From assembly GCF_009674625.1 (NCBI RefSeq), contig NZ_WKJQ01000001.1:310001-374000 (forward strand): DNA of 64,000 nt, in the 5' to 3' direction. Both the position numbers and the translations under genes were made by a program. Shown in pieces: positions 15,981-25,109 of this stretch. Source of the stretch: Haloferax marinum (GTDB taxonomy: Archaea > Halobacteriota > Halobacteria > Halobacteriales > Haloferacaceae). The notes beneath the pieces are model-generated. The model was not told the DNA's origin, made no database searches, and was given only the letters and a program-made list of their open reading frames with translations. Position 1 is the first letter of the stretch; every line of letters begins with the position of its first letter.

Positions 15981-17111
15981 ATGGCAAACGATGCAGAAGA
16001 GGCAGTTCGGTCCTACCTCACGTCGGTGAAGGAGGACCTCATGACAGGGGTATCGTTCATGATTCCGTTCGTGACTATCGGCGGAATCTTCCTGGCGCTG
16101 GGCTACGCGGTAGCCTCGCTTTCGAACAACGTACAAGACGTGTTCAGTAGTACTGGCACGGCAGGGTGGTTCCTCGCCCAAATCGGTGTGGCGGGACTCA
16201 CGCTCATGGTCCCGGTTCTCGGTGCGTACATCGCGTACGCAATCGCGGACCGTCCGGGCCTGGCACCGGGGTTCATCCTCGCGTACATCATCCAGCAAGG
16301 AAACGTCCTGCAGGCGGCCGGTGACGTCATCGGTCTCCAGGGTGGGTCGGCCGGTGCCGGCTATCTCGGCGCAATCGTGGCCGGGTTCCTCGCCGGTATC
16401 GTCGCTCGCTGGTTCAAACAGCGCAACGTGCCGGAGTTCATCGCACCGATGATGCCGGTGCTCCTCATCCCGGTAGCGACCACTGCGGTCCTGACGCCGA
16501 TTATGCTGTTCGTGCTGGGCGTCCCGATCTCCATCGCAAACGCGGGCCTCACGAACTTCCTGAGCAACATGCAAGGCGGCGGTCAGGCAATCGTTCTCGG
16601 TGCCATCCTCGGCGCGATGATGGCGTCAGACATGGGCGGCCCCATCAACAAGGTGGCGTACGTCTTCTCGGTCGGCCTCATCTCCGAGGGCGTCACTGCC
16701 CCGATGGCCGCCGTGATGATCGCCGGGATGGTCCCGCCAATCGGCCTCGCGATCTCGAACTTCATCGCACCGCAGAAGTACGCAGAAGAGATGTACGAGA
16801 ACGCTAAGAGCGGCGTTCTCCTCGGCTTCTCGTTCATCACTGAGGGTGCGATTCCCTACGCAGCAGCAGACCCCGCACGCATCATCCCCAGCGTCGTGGC
16901 TGGCAGTGCAGTCGCGGGTGCGGCCTCGATGGCACTCGGCGTGACGATGCCTGCTCCCCACGGCGGCATCTTCGTCGTCCCGCTGTCGAACCAGCCGTTC
17001 GCGTTCATCGGTTGTATCCTGCTTGGCTCCCTCGTGACGGCAGCCATCGCGACGGGCATCAAGCCTGAATTCGAAGTCACGGCGGGCTCGGCACAGAGCA
17101 GCGACGACTGA
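15981..17111 (+). CDS. ptfC: PTS fructose-specific membrane component EIIC
   Basis: 376 residues with about ten membrane segments. The opening KEDLMTGVSFMIPFVTIGGIF is the signature of fructose-family EIIC, and PAPHGGIFVVPL near 310 is the conserved sugar-site loop. It transports fructose while EIIB phosphorylates it to fructose 1-phosphate. Unlike most bacteria, where EIIB and EIIC are fused, here EIIA, EIIB and EIIC are separate genes (ptfA, ptfB, ptfC), as in Haloferax volcanii. First gene of the operon, with its own upstream region of 105 bp. Confidence 0.93.
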   Translation: MANDAEEAVRSYLTSVKEDLMTGVSFMIPFVTIGGIFLALGYAVASLSNNVQDVFSSTGTAGWFLAQIGVAGLTLMVPVLGAYIAYAIADRPGLAPGFILAYIIQQGNVLQAAGDVIGLQGGSAGAGYLGAIVAGFLAGIVARWFKQRNVPEFIAPMMPVLLIPVATTAVLTPIMLFVLGVPISIANAGLTNFLSNMQGGGQAIVLGAILGAMMASDMGGPINKVAYVFSVGLISEGVTAPMAAVMIAGMVPPIGLAISNFIAPQKYAEEMYENAKSGVLLGFSFITEGAIPYAAADPARIIPSVVAGSAVAGAASMALGVTMPAPHGGIFVVPLSNQPFAFIGCILLGSLVTAAIATGIKPEFEVTAGSAQSSDD

Positions 17112-17153
17112 CCACGACACCTGACCAATCTTTCCATACCCGAACGAAGTACC

Positions 17154-17618
17154 ATGGACGTAACAGACATCAGCACAATCACACCGGCCGAACTGATTTC
17201 ACTCGAAGAGCCCCCGGCGACCAAGGATGGAGCCATCGAATTCCTGCTCGACCTGGCAGTCGACGCAGGGCGTGTCGAGGACCGCGAGGTGGCGCTCGAG
17301 GCACTCCTCGAACGAGAAGAAGAGGCGACCACCGGCGTCGGCTTCGGCATCGGCATCCCGCACGCGAAGACGGACGCAGTCACCAAGCCGACTGTCGCAT
17401 TCGCTCGTTCCACCGAGGGAATCGACTTCGACGCCATGGACGACAAGCCGGCACGCCTGTTGTTCATGATTCTCGTCCCCGCCGAGGGTGGCGAAGACCA
17501 CCTCCAGATTCTGAGCGCACTCTCTCGGTCGCTCATGCACGAAGACGTTCGGGAGAACCTCCTCGAAGCAGAGAGCAAGGAGACGGTTCAGGACATCCTC
17601 AGCGAGGTGGTGGCCTGA
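17154..17618 (+). CDS. ptfA: PTS fructose-specific EIIA component
   Basis: 154 residues of the mannitol/fructose EIIA fold. The phosphorylated histidine is H70 in GIGIPHAKTDAV. It receives phosphate from HPr and passes it to the cysteine of PtfB. It lies 42 bp downstream of ptfC and its stop overlaps the ptsH1 start by one base (TGATG at 17616-17620). Confidence 0.92.
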   Translation: MDVTDISTITPAELISLEEPPATKDGAIEFLLDLAVDAGRVEDREVALEALLEREEEATTGVGFGIGIPHAKTDAVTKPTVAFARSTEGIDFDAMDDKPARLLFMILVPAEGGEDHLQILSALSRSLMHEDVRENLLEAESKETVQDILSEVVA

Positions 17619-17887
17619 TGGAGCGAATCGTCACCGTCGTCCCCGAAGACGGCCTTCACGCACGACCGGCCTCGAAGTTCGTCGAGACGGCCAACGAGTA
17701 CGACGCGGACGTGCAACTCGGCCGCGCGGACTCCGACGACCTGGCACCCGCTGCGAGTATGCTCGCCGTGACTGGACTGGGCGTCTCCGCCGGCGAAGAC
17801 GTGCGCCTCGTCGCCGACGGCGACGATGCAGAGGCAGTCCTCGACGCACTCGAAGATATCCTTTCGACGCCTGAAGCCGAACACTGA
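17618..17887 (+). CDS. ptsH1: Phosphocarrier protein HPr
   Basis: 89 residues. The active histidine is H14 in PEDGLHARPASKFVE, followed by the usual AASMLAVTGLGVSAGEDVRL region that contains the serine which bacterial HPr kinase would modify. The protein links EI (PtsI) to PtfA. The start overlaps the ptfA stop and ptsI begins two bases after its stop, so the order A-HPr-EI is one translational unit. Confidence 0.93.
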   Translation: MERIVTVVPEDGLHARPASKFVETANEYDADVQLGRADSDDLAPAASMLAVTGLGVSAGEDVRLVADGDDAEAVLDALEDILSTPEAEH

Positions 17888-17889
17888 CC

Positions 17890-19587
17890 ATGGCCGAACG
17901 AACCCTCACTGGTATCGGCGTGACACCGCTCTCCGGGGTCGGAAAGGTCGTCTGGTACCGTCCGGACGCCGACCTTCCAGAACCGCCCGCCCCCGAGGAC
18001 GTCGATGCCGACGCAGAACTCGCACGCTTCGACGAGGCGCGGAGCGTCGCCGAAGACGAGTTGCAGACGGAACGCGCACGAACCGCCGAACGCGTCGGTG
18101 AAGAAGAGGCCGCCGTGTTCGACGCGCACGTGCAGTTCCTCAACGACCCACAGATTACCGACGGCGTCACCGACGCCATCGAAGGTGGGTTGCCGGCAGC
18201 ACACGCCGTCCAAGAGACGTTCACTGGGTTCGTCGAGCAGTTCGAGAGCATGGGCGGACGCATGGGAGAACGCGCAGACGACCTGCGTGACGTCCGTGAC
18301 CGACTCGTCCGCGTCCTCTCGGACGGCGAACGCGTCGACCTCTCGTCGCTCCCGAAAGGCAGCGTCGTCGTCGCCGAGCGTCTCACGCCGAGTGACACGG
18401 CGCAACTCGACCCGAAGCGCGTCGCAGGCTTCGTCACCGTAACCGGCGGCAGAACGTCTCACGCAGCCATCTTCGCCCGGTCGCTCGCCCTGCCCGCCAT
18501 CGTCGGCGTCGGCGAGGAACTGGAGTCAGTAGAAGACGGGACAGAAGTCGTCGTCGACGGCGACGCGGGTGACCTCGTCGTCGACCCCGACGACGACACG
18601 AAAGCGGACGCCGCTGCCGAGGCGGAGGTTCACGTTCGGAGCGGTCCCGTGGAGACGGCCGACGGCGTCGGCATCGAAGTCGCGGCCAACGTCGGAACGC
18701 TCGCCGACCTCGGACCCGCAGTCGACCGCGGGGGCGACGGAATCGGCCTGTTCCGAAGTGAGTTTCTCTTCTTAGACCGTGAATCCCCACCAGACGAAGA
18801 CGAACAGTTCGAGGCGTACGTCGAAGCACTGGAGTCGTTCGAACACGGCCGCGTCGTCGTCCGAACCCTCGACATCGGCGGCGACAAGCCGGTTCCCTAC
18901 CTCGACTTGCCCGAAGAGGAGAACCCGTTCCTCGGTGAGCGTGGGATTCGGCGGTCGCTCGGTCCGGACGCGTCGCTCTTCGAGACGCAGATTCGCGCGC
19001 TGTTACGGGCAGCGGGAAGCACCGACGGGACGCGCCTCTCGGTGATGCTTCCGCTCGTGACGACGCTGGACGAACTCCACGAGGCACGCGAGCGATTCGA
19101 ATCCGTCGCGTCGGACCTCGCCGAGGAGGGTCTCGCCCACGAGATGCCAGAGTTCGGCATCATGATAGAGACGCCCGCGGCGGCGTTCATGGCCGACCGA
19201 TTCGCACCGCACGTCGACTTCTTCAGTATCGGGACGAACGACCTCGCGCAGTACGTGATGGCCGCCGAACGCGGCAACGAACGCGTCTCTGAACTTGGCG
19301 ACTATCACCAACCTGCGGTCCTGCACGCCATCGACGCGACCGTCTCGGCCACCGAAGGCCACGACTGCTGGGTCGGCATGTGTGGTGAAATGGCGGGCGA
19401 CCCGGACCTCACCGAACTCCTCGTCGGCCTCGGATTAGACGAGTTGAGCATGAGCGCAGTCACGGTCCCGCACGTGAAAGAGGCCGTCACGGAGACGGAC
19501 ACAGCGGAGGCAGAAGCGCTCGCCGCGAAGGTTCTCGCGGCTGACACCAAAGATGAAGTCACTAACCTCCTAACCACAGACCAATGA
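17890..19587 (+). CDS. ptsI: PTS enzyme I (phosphoenolpyruvate-protein phosphotransferase)
   Basis: 565 residues. N-terminal HPr-binding helical domain, then the phosphohistidine domain with the active H191 in VTGGRTSHAAIFARSL, and the C-terminal PEP-binding TIM barrel (GIGLFRSEFLFLDRE, FFSIGTNDLAQYVMAAERGN, WVGMCGEMAGD with the catalytic Cys). It starts the phosphate relay EI-HPr-EIIA-EIIB. The stop overlaps ptfB (ATGA, 19584-19587). Full domain set distinguishes it from PEP synthase. Confidence 0.94.
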   Translation: MAERTLTGIGVTPLSGVGKVVWYRPDADLPEPPAPEDVDADAELARFDEARSVAEDELQTERARTAERVGEEEAAVFDAHVQFLNDPQITDGVTDAIEGGLPAAHAVQETFTGFVEQFESMGGRMGERADDLRDVRDRLVRVLSDGERVDLSSLPKGSVVVAERLTPSDTAQLDPKRVAGFVTVTGGRTSHAAIFARSLALPAIVGVGEELESVEDGTEVVVDGDAGDLVVDPDDDTKADAAAEAEVHVRSGPVETADGVGIEVAANVGTLADLGPAVDRGGDGIGLFRSEFLFLDRESPPDEDEQFEAYVEALESFEHGRVVVRTLDIGGDKPVPYLDLPEEENPFLGERGIRRSLGPDASLFETQIRALLRAAGSTDGTRLSVMLPLVTTLDELHEARERFESVASDLAEEGLAHEMPEFGIMIETPAAAFMADRFAPHVDFFSIGTNDLAQYVMAAERGNERVSELGDYHQPAVLHAIDATVSATEGHDCWVGMCGEMAGDPDLTELLVGLGLDELSMSAVTVPHVKEAVTETDTAEAEALAAKVLAADTKDEVTNLLTTDQ

Positions 19588-20054
19588 AATTAGTCGCAGT
19601 CACATCCTGTCCGACGGGTATCGCACACAGCCAGATGGCGGCGGAGAACCTCCTGCAGGCCGGTGAGCGCCTCGGCCACGACATCGACGTCGAGGTCCAA
19701 GGCGCGATGGGGACCCAAGACGAACTGTCGTCTGGGGCTATCGCGGAAGCCGACGCGGTCATCATCACCTCGGACACGTCGGTCAGTCGCGACCGGTTCG
19801 ACGGGAAACTCGTCGTCAAGGGCACCGTCAAAGACGGCGTCAACAACGCCGAAGCAATCATCGAGCAAGCGGTCGAACTCGCGGAAGCAGGGAAGACCGG
19901 GTCCGTCTCGTTCGGCGACGACGGGAGCGCCGCCGACACCGCCGCCGACGAGTCGGCCGACGCCGGGTCCGAACCGGAATCTGAGGAACCGGTTCGCCGC
20001 GGTGGCGACCCCGAAAAGGGCCTGTTCGCACGCCTGAAGAAGCTGTTCTCCTAA
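19584..20054 (+). CDS. ptfB: PTS fructose-specific EIIB component
   Basis: 156 residues. The phosphocysteine is C9 in VAVTSCPTGIAHSQMAAENL, the hallmark of fructose EIIB; VEVQGAMGTQDELS and ADAVIITSDTSVSRDRF complete the domain (about 1-105). A 50-residue acidic, Ala/Asp/Glu-rich linker follows, ending in a basic stretch (GLFARLKKLFS) that could contact PtfC or the membrane. It overlaps ptsI and is the last gene of the PTS operon. Confidence 0.92.
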   Translation: MKLVAVTSCPTGIAHSQMAAENLLQAGERLGHDIDVEVQGAMGTQDELSSGAIAEADAVIITSDTSVSRDRFDGKLVVKGTVKDGVNNAEAIIEQAVELAEAGKTGSVSFGDDGSAADTAADESADAGSEPESEEPVRRGGDPEKGLFARLKKLFS

Positions 20055-20171
20055 CTCTCGCCGCTTTGTCTCCCCGTCTTTCTCACGGTTCTGAGCGACG
20101 CGTCTCGCGCTCGCTGAAAATTAACTCGAAAATGAACGAACGAGAACGTGCAAAATCGAAACCCGTTTCCC

Positions 20172-20212
20172 ATAGATTATTAGTCTCGCGTTCGTTGCCG
20201 AAACCGAGGTGA
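20172..20212 (+). promoter_or_regulatory. fba promoter (TATA-like) and Shine-Dalgarno
   Basis: ATAGATTATTAG (20172-20183) resembles a TATA region; GAGGTGA (20206-20212) lies seven bases before the fba ATG. So fba has its own promoter and a leadered mRNA, unlike the leaderless leuA and ilv leader. Confidence 0.5.
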
Positions 20213-20219
20213 ACGAATA

Positions 20220-21212
20220 ATGCCGTTCTACGGCGGGGAGGAACTCGCCACTGTGTACGACGAGGCGCTCGACCAAGGATTCGGACTCATCGCGAGTAAC
20301 GTCGCGGAACCGAACGTGATGATGGGTCTGATGGAGGGTGCAGACCGGATGGACTCGGACCTCCTGTTACAACTCAGCGGTGGTGCCTGTAAGTTCGCTG
20401 GCGACGGCGACCCAGTTGCGGGACTGAAGGCGATGGGGAACTACATCGACATCATCGCCGAGCGGTACGACATCGGTGTCTTCCTCAACATGGACCACCA
20501 GACGGACCTCGAGTTCATCGAGAAGCAGATAGAACTCGACATCCCGTCGTCTATCATGATCGACGCCTCTCACGAACCGTTCGACGAGAACGTCGCGACG
20601 AGTCGTGAGGTCGTCGAGATGGTCGAGGCCGCAGGGTCGGATATCCTCATCGAGGCCGAACTCGGCCAAATCAAGGGTGTCGAAGACGAAATCGAGGCCG
20701 AAGAGGCGTTCTACACCGACCCCGAACAGGCCGTCGAGTTCGTCGACAAGACGGGTGCAGACCTGCTCGCAATCTCTGTCGGCACGCAACACGGCGTCGC
20801 CAAAGGGAAGGACCTCGAACTCCGTCCGGACCTGGCCCACGACATCCGGCAGGCGCTCAAGGACCACGGACTCGACACGCCACTCGTCCTCCACGGGTCG
20901 TCCGGCGTCCAACCGGACCAGCTCCAGGAGATGCTCAAACACGGCATCTGTAAGGTCAACAAAGACACTCGCTACCAGTACGAGTACACGCGCACCGCCT
21001 ACGACCTCTACCGTGAGACTCCCGAAGCAATCGTCCCGCCGGAAGGCGTCGAGGACGCTCGTGACACGTTCTTCAACGAAACTGAGTGGTCGCCGAACAA
21101 GTCGGTGTTCGACCCACGTGTCGTCGGACGTGACATCCGTGCGCGTATCGCCGACGTTCACGCTGGCCTGACGGAAGTCTCCGGGAGCGCCGGCCAGACC
21201 CTCTTCAAGTAA
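20220..21212 (+). CDS. fba: Fructose-bisphosphate aldolase, class II
   Basis: 330 residues of the class II (metal-dependent) aldolase family: it splits the fructose 1,6-bisphosphate made by PfkB. Metal-site and substrate segments are [61 protein letters not shown] and LHGSSGV with [13 protein letters not shown]. No class I lysine region is seen. Its place after the PTS operon gives a complete path from fructose to triose phosphates. Starts at an ATG with a good Shine-Dalgarno sequence. Confidence 0.93.
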   Translation: MPFYGGEELATVYDEALDQGFGLIASNVAEPNVMMGLMEGADRMDSDLLLQLSGGACKFAGDGDPVAGLKAMGNYIDIIAERYDIGVFLNMDHQTDLEFIEKQIELDIPSSIMIDASHEPFDENVATSREVVEMVEAAGSDILIEAELGQIKGVEDEIEAEEAFYTDPEQAVEFVDKTGADLLAISVGTQHGVAKGKDLELRPDLAHDIRQALKDHGLDTPLVLHGSSGVQPDQLQEMLKHGICKVNKDTRYQYEYTRTAYDLYRETPEAIVPPEGVEDARDTFFNETEWSPNKSVFDPRVVGRDIRARIADVHAGLTEVSGSAGQTLFK

Positions 21213-21355
21213 GCGTCACTCGTCTCGAACGGTGGCAACCGGCCGCCGCAACCCGCTCGTTCTCTTTCGAACCGTGTTCTCTGCGTTCTTTCAGTGCGGT
21301 CGTTTGGCCCCACTCTCCCCAGTCGCTTATGGTATCAGACAGCGTGTATGTACGT

Positions 21356-21505
21356 ATGCCACAAGTACACCTCGACGATTCCACCATCGAGCGACTCGAC
21401 AACCTCCGCGAAGAAGACGAAGAGTACGACGAACTCATCAACGAACTCATCAACATCTACCAGGCGAGTGAACGAACGATGTTCCACGCTGGCGACGAGT
21501 ACTGA
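21356..21505 (+). CDS. 49-aa ribbon-helix-helix-like small protein
   Basis: A 49-codon frame: MPQVHLDDSTIERLDNLREE, then DEEYDELINELINIYQASER, then TMFHAGDEY. The opening beta strand with two following helices is the size and pattern of an antitoxin-like RHH/DUF7557 protein (xxVxLDxxTIERLDxLR, YDELINELIN). Family proteins of this type are frequent in haloarchaea as orphan genes. No toxin gene is adjacent, so it is either a DNA-binding regulator or an orphan antitoxin. It stands alone between fba and a convergent gene. GTATGTACGTATG directly precedes it; no clear TATA box. Confidence 0.65.
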   Translation: MPQVHLDDSTIERLDNLREEDEEYDELINELINIYQASERTMFHAGDEY

Positions 21506-21586
21506 GTCGATACGGCGGACTGAGACGCTACTGCAACCCGGTCGATAAGTGACGCCGTCACTGGGTCGGGTTTCTGTCGCGACCGG

Positions 21587-22027
21587 TTACTCCTGATAGG
21601 CGATTCTGACCTGTTCCCACTTTCCTTTCTCTTCGAGGTGTTTCTGCAGTGCGTCCGCGTACGCCTGTGTGAGTCGCTCTGCGTCTTCGAGTTTCTCCTG
21701 TTGGCCTTGTTTTCCGTCGTCGCCGAGGCCCAGTGCGCCCTTGATAGAGTCGACGATGCCGCCGCCCGACGACGACTCTTGTCCGCCGCCCATCGCACCC
21801 ATCTGCTTTCGGATGTTGTCGAGTTCGGGGATAATCTGCGGCACCTTTTCGGTGTTCACGACGATACGCGCCGAGTCGGCGTCGTCGGCGTTCTCGATTT
21901 CGAACTCCGTGGCCGTCATGATGAGACCCCACTCTTGACTCGAAAAGCGGGAGTTCATCACGTGGTCGTTGAACTCGCGGTCTACCGCCATCCGGTCGCC
22001 GACGATACTGTCGGTCCAGTGTGCCAT
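21587..22027 (-). CDS. DUF5799-type haloarchaeal protein
   Basis: 146 residues. MAHWTDSIVGDRMAVDREFN, then RFSSQEWGLIMTATEFEIEN, then NTEKVPQIIPELDNIRKQMG, a Gly/Ser-rich linker (GGGQESSSGGG) and a long charged helix of about 50 residues to the C-terminus. I recall this family as DUF5799; function unknown. The C-terminal helix could be a coiled coil. A longer upstream frame exists but lacks conservation; the ATG at 22027 (after an AT-containing gap) was chosen. Divergent with the HAD-family gene at 22146. Confidence 0.75.
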   Translation of the reverse strand: MAHWTDSIVGDRMAVDREFNDHVMNSRFSSQEWGLIMTATEFEIENADDADSARIVVNTEKVPQIIPELDNIRKQMGAMGGGQESSSGGGIVDSIKGALGLGDDGKQGQQEKLEDAERLTQAYADALQKHLEEKGKWEQVRIAYQE

Positions 22028-22145
22028 GTGGACACGTCGTCTCCCAGTTGGTATCAGAGTTGCGGGGTTTCGCGGAGAGGAATCCCCGACGAGAAGCGAC
22101 TCGGTCTGACACTGATTTAATGCAGTTGCGTGACGACCAACTCTC

Positions 22146-23366
22146 ATGGAGCGGTACGACCTCCTGTACCGACTGTACGGGAACTTCGACGCTGATTCGG
22201 TCAGAGAAGCCCAGGACTTCGTGGACCTCTTGCCCCCGCTCGACTCTGCAGTCGCGCTGTCACACTGGCAGGAGGTCAACGACGAACTGACCGAGCGAAA
22301 GAGCCGTATTCGACGCGGGTTTCCGAACGGTGACCGATACGCCGAACTCGCTGCTCGTGCGACGAGAGACCAGGCGTTCACTGCGCTCGACCTGTATACG
22401 AAGTACGGGCGGAGCGTCAACGCCCTCGTTCTCGACGTAGACGAGACCCTCCGGTCTGCAGGCCGAACAGACAACGAGATTCCCAGAGAGGTGCTGCACC
22501 TCCTCACCGAGTTCCACGAGACGGGCGTTCCAATCGTCATCTGTACGGGCCAGACGCTCGAGAACGTCAAGGGGTTCGCTATCCAGGGGCTCGGGAACGA
22601 ACTCGTCCACTCCGGCGACGTGAGCATCGTGTACGAGGCCGGGACCGGCGTGTTCACGCCGGGGCACGGGTCGAACACCAAACGCCTCCTCTACGAGCGA
22701 CTCGACGACTCGGTGCAATCGGTGTTCGAGTCGGTTCGAAGCCGTGTGATTCGTGACCTGCCGGACGGGCTCCGCGGGTGTGTTCACCTACAAGGCAACG
22801 AGTTCAACGTCACACTCAAACCCAACTTCGAAACCGGAAGCGACGACGCCGAGACAGTCATCGACGACTCGCTGGTCTACCTGTTGGACCTTCTCGGTGC
22901 GGCAGTCACAGACGACCCTGCTGGACCGGTTTGGACGCGCGCGTACTTCGCTGCAACCGACCCAGAAATCGAAGGGGTGCTCGCCGACAGAGACGAACGT
23001 CCCGACCCGGAGACGACGATTCCGGAAGACGTCGCCGAGACGTTAGACCGCGTCACAGTCGCGTACTACCACGCCGACGCCGCAGAGCTCTCGGCGGTGG
23101 ACTTGAACAAGGCTGCAGGCGTCGAGGCGGCTCTCGACGTTCTCGCAGTCGACGACCCGTTCGTCTTGGTGATGGGTGACTCGAAATCCGACCTCGACGT
23201 GATGGAGTGGGCCGCCGAGAACGACGGCGGAATCGCCGCTGCGCCGGACCACTCGTCGCCCGGCGTCCTCGAACACGTCCGTGAGACCGACGACCTGGTG
23301 TTCGACCGTGGAGACGCGGCGTCGGTACTCCGGGCAGTCTACGCGCTCAACCTCCTCGTCGATTGA
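22146..23366 (+). CDS. HAD-superfamily hydrolase with N-terminal helical extension
   Basis: 406 residues. After a helical extension of about 90 residues comes a complete HAD phosphatase: motif I LVLDVDETLR (nucleophile D97, acid D99), motif II ICTGQT, and motif IV GDSKSDLDVMEWA near 350, with a large Cof-type cap between them (about 130-330). The family removes phosphate from sugar or nucleotide phosphates; a phosphosugar role would fit the carbohydrate genes near by but is not shown. The extension is not part of the usual Cof fold. Start at ATG 22146 follows the divergent DUF5799-type gene. Confidence 0.8.
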   Translation: MERYDLLYRLYGNFDADSVREAQDFVDLLPPLDSAVALSHWQEVNDELTERKSRIRRGFPNGDRYAELAARATRDQAFTALDLYTKYGRSVNALVLDVDETLRSAGRTDNEIPREVLHLLTEFHETGVPIVICTGQTLENVKGFAIQGLGNELVHSGDVSIVYEAGTGVFTPGHGSNTKRLLYERLDDSVQSVFESVRSRVIRDLPDGLRGCVHLQGNEFNVTLKPNFETGSDDAETVIDDSLVYLLDLLGAAVTDDPAGPVWTRAYFAATDPEIEGVLADRDERPDPETTIPEDVAETLDRVTVAYYHADAAELSAVDLNKAAGVEAALDVLAVDDPFVLVMGDSKSDLDVMEWAAENDGGIAAAPDHSSPGVLEHVRETDDLVFDRGDAASVLRAVYALNLLVD

Positions 23367-23384
23367 GTTCGAGTGAGTGTGGCC

Positions 23385-23909
23385 TCACACCGTACACGTC
23401 TTCCCGGACCCACTCCCGGTCGAACCGTCGTCGTCAGTGTCCGATTCCTGAGAGTCGTCAGTCGACGACGACTCGGTCGTTGGTGGTGATTCGGTCGTCG
23501 TAGACGACGACGCAGTCGAGGACGTCGAGTCGTCGGAAGAAGACGAACGGTCGGTCGATGTGCTCGACGACGATTTACTGGACGTCTTCGAAGTGGAACT
23601 CGAATCGGTCGCGGAGGAATCACTCTCGTCGACTGCTTCGACCGTTCCGCTCGGACTGTCTGTGTCAGTCTCGTCTGGGTCCGAAGCGTCGGTATCCGCG
23701 TCCGACCCGTCAGCCTCGTCCACTGCAGGCGCGTTTTCGGTAGTCTCGGCGTCGCCGAGGTCACCCGTCGAATCGGCGTCACCGGTGTCGAGCGTCGCAT
23801 CGGCTTCGTCCTGTGTTGTTGGGTTCGGGCCGTTCACTCCACCTGAGAGAAACGCGAAGGCGACGACGACGGCGACGACGAGTGCTGCGCCGAGTTGTTT
23901 CTGATTCAT
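23385..23909 (-). CDS. Secreted or membrane-anchored Ser/Thr/Asp-rich low-complexity protein
   Basis: 174 residues. One N-terminal hydrophobic helix (LGAALVVAVVVAFAFLSGG, about 6-24) is followed by 140 residues composed almost only of Asp, Glu, Ser, Thr and Ala, ending SGSGKTCTV. It is therefore an exported or membrane-anchored extended chain that could be heavily O-glycosylated. No folded domain is visible. The lone Cys near the C-terminus is unusual. It is convergent with the HAD gene. Function unknown. Confidence 0.65.
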   Translation of the reverse strand: MNQKQLGAALVVAVVVAFAFLSGGVNGPNPTTQDEADATLDTGDADSTGDLGDAETTENAPAVDEADGSDADTDASDPDETDTDSPSGTVEAVDESDSSATDSSSTSKTSSKSSSSTSTDRSSSSDDSTSSTASSSTTTESPPTTESSSTDDSQESDTDDDGSTGSGSGKTCTV

Positions 23910-24359
23910 CGGTCCGCTCCATCTAGTTCCGCGTCACCTGATAGATTGGAACCGACGTGGACTGCGCTGGCCGACGACACGACCGTATGTATCCAGGACA
24001 TGTTCACGGTTCATATTTGATTTCCGTCGGTTTCGTTACGAATCGTCTACCGGTACACCATCTTCACGCTCGAAACAGTCCCGCCCCGTCAAGACGGCTA
24101 ACTGACAGTATCTCGAGACTGTCTCACTGTATTCGGAAAATCGAGCGCCTAACCAGTGTTAATCGGAGAATATTCGGTACATCTGAGAGTCCGGCGTACA
24201 GTAACTTTCACGGCAGTCAGACTGTCTTTCGGACGTGAACGAAGTGACCCATCTGTCAGTAAATTTGCCATTCGGCCACGGTGGCACCACAGTACTCTCG
24301 GCGACGAGACGTCGAGGAAGCAAAACGTGATTGTCTAGTGATACCATGTTATACTGCAT
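23910..24359. other. 450-bp region without a recognised gene
   Basis: No convincing open frame was found. Base composition is lower in GC than the coding regions and the frames are broken by many stops. GTTATACTGCAT just before the ATG at 24360 looks like a TATA box but lies too close to serve that ATG in the usual geometry, so the start or promoter of the next gene may need revision. Confidence 0.5.
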
Positions 24360-25025
24360 ATGGCGAGTTCCATTCGGCGCGAGTCACAAGAGACAGACCG
24401 GTTACTGGCGCTGACTGACGGCGTCATCGCGATCGCGATAACGCTGCTGGTTCTGGAGATAACCGTCCCAGAGATTCGACCGGGGGCTCCCACCTCCGTG
24501 CTCGTGGAGTTGGTCTTCGAGCAGCGACACGAGTTCTTCTCGTACGTGCTGAGTTTCCTCGTCATCGGCTACTACTGGGTGCTCCACCGTCGCATCTTCA
24601 TCCACGTCGAGGAGCACGACAAGCGTGTCATCGGGTACAACCTCCTGTTCTTACTTCTAGTGGCGTTCGTTCCGTACGGGACGAATCTGTTCAGCACCTA
24701 CCCAACGCAGTTCGGCGTCATGTTCTACGCAGGCGTCTTGGCGCTCACGGGGTTGACGCTCACGTTGCTGTGGTTCCACGCGTTGCGTACCGATATCCTC
24801 GAAGATGGACTCACGTCGAACATCGTCCTCCTACAGGCGGCCCGGCTGCTCTCCTCACCGCTGGTGTTTCTCCTCTCGATTCTCGTCGCGTTTTTCAGCA
24901 CGTCGCTCGCCATCTTCACGTGGTTCCTCGTGGTCCCGATAAACGCCATTCTGGAGTCACGGATGGTGGCGAAGTTCGAGTCGGAACAAGAGGACGCCCC
25001 GCCTGCGCCCAGTCCGCCCGTCTAA
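24360..25025 (+). CDS. TMEM175-family (DUF1211) membrane protein, possible potassium channel
   Basis: 221 residues with about six membrane segments. The opening DRLLALTDGVIAIAITLLVL is the TM1 signature of the prokaryotic TMEM175 family, normally R-x-FSDGVFAIAITLL, whose members form tetrameric K+ channels. Here Phe-Ser of the FSD triad is Leu-Thr (LTD). EITVPEI, FLVIGYYWVLHRRIF and LVAFVPYGTNLFSTYP also fit the family. The last 20 residues are charged and Pro-rich. Upstream lies the 450-bp gene-free stretch. Confidence 0.8.
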   Translation: MASSIRRESQETDRLLALTDGVIAIAITLLVLEITVPEIRPGAPTSVLVELVFEQRHEFFSYVLSFLVIGYYWVLHRRIFIHVEEHDKRVIGYNLLFLLLVAFVPYGTNLFSTYPTQFGVMFYAGVLALTGLTLTLLWFHALRTDILEDGLTSNIVLLQAARLLSSPLVFLLSILVAFFSTSLAIFTWFLVVPINAILESRMVAKFESEQEDAPPAPSPPV

Positions 25026-25109
25026 CTGTTCTTCGTGTTCCCGTCTACCCGGCCCCCAACTCTCCCGTCTACCTGTCTCGCTTATCCGCTTGGCAGACTA
25101 AGAGAGCGT

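Noticed and set aside
21587-22681. Extended start for the DUF5799-type protein (364 codons)
   Set aside because: The extra part is antisense to the HAD hydrolase gene; the short protein has its own ATG at 22027.
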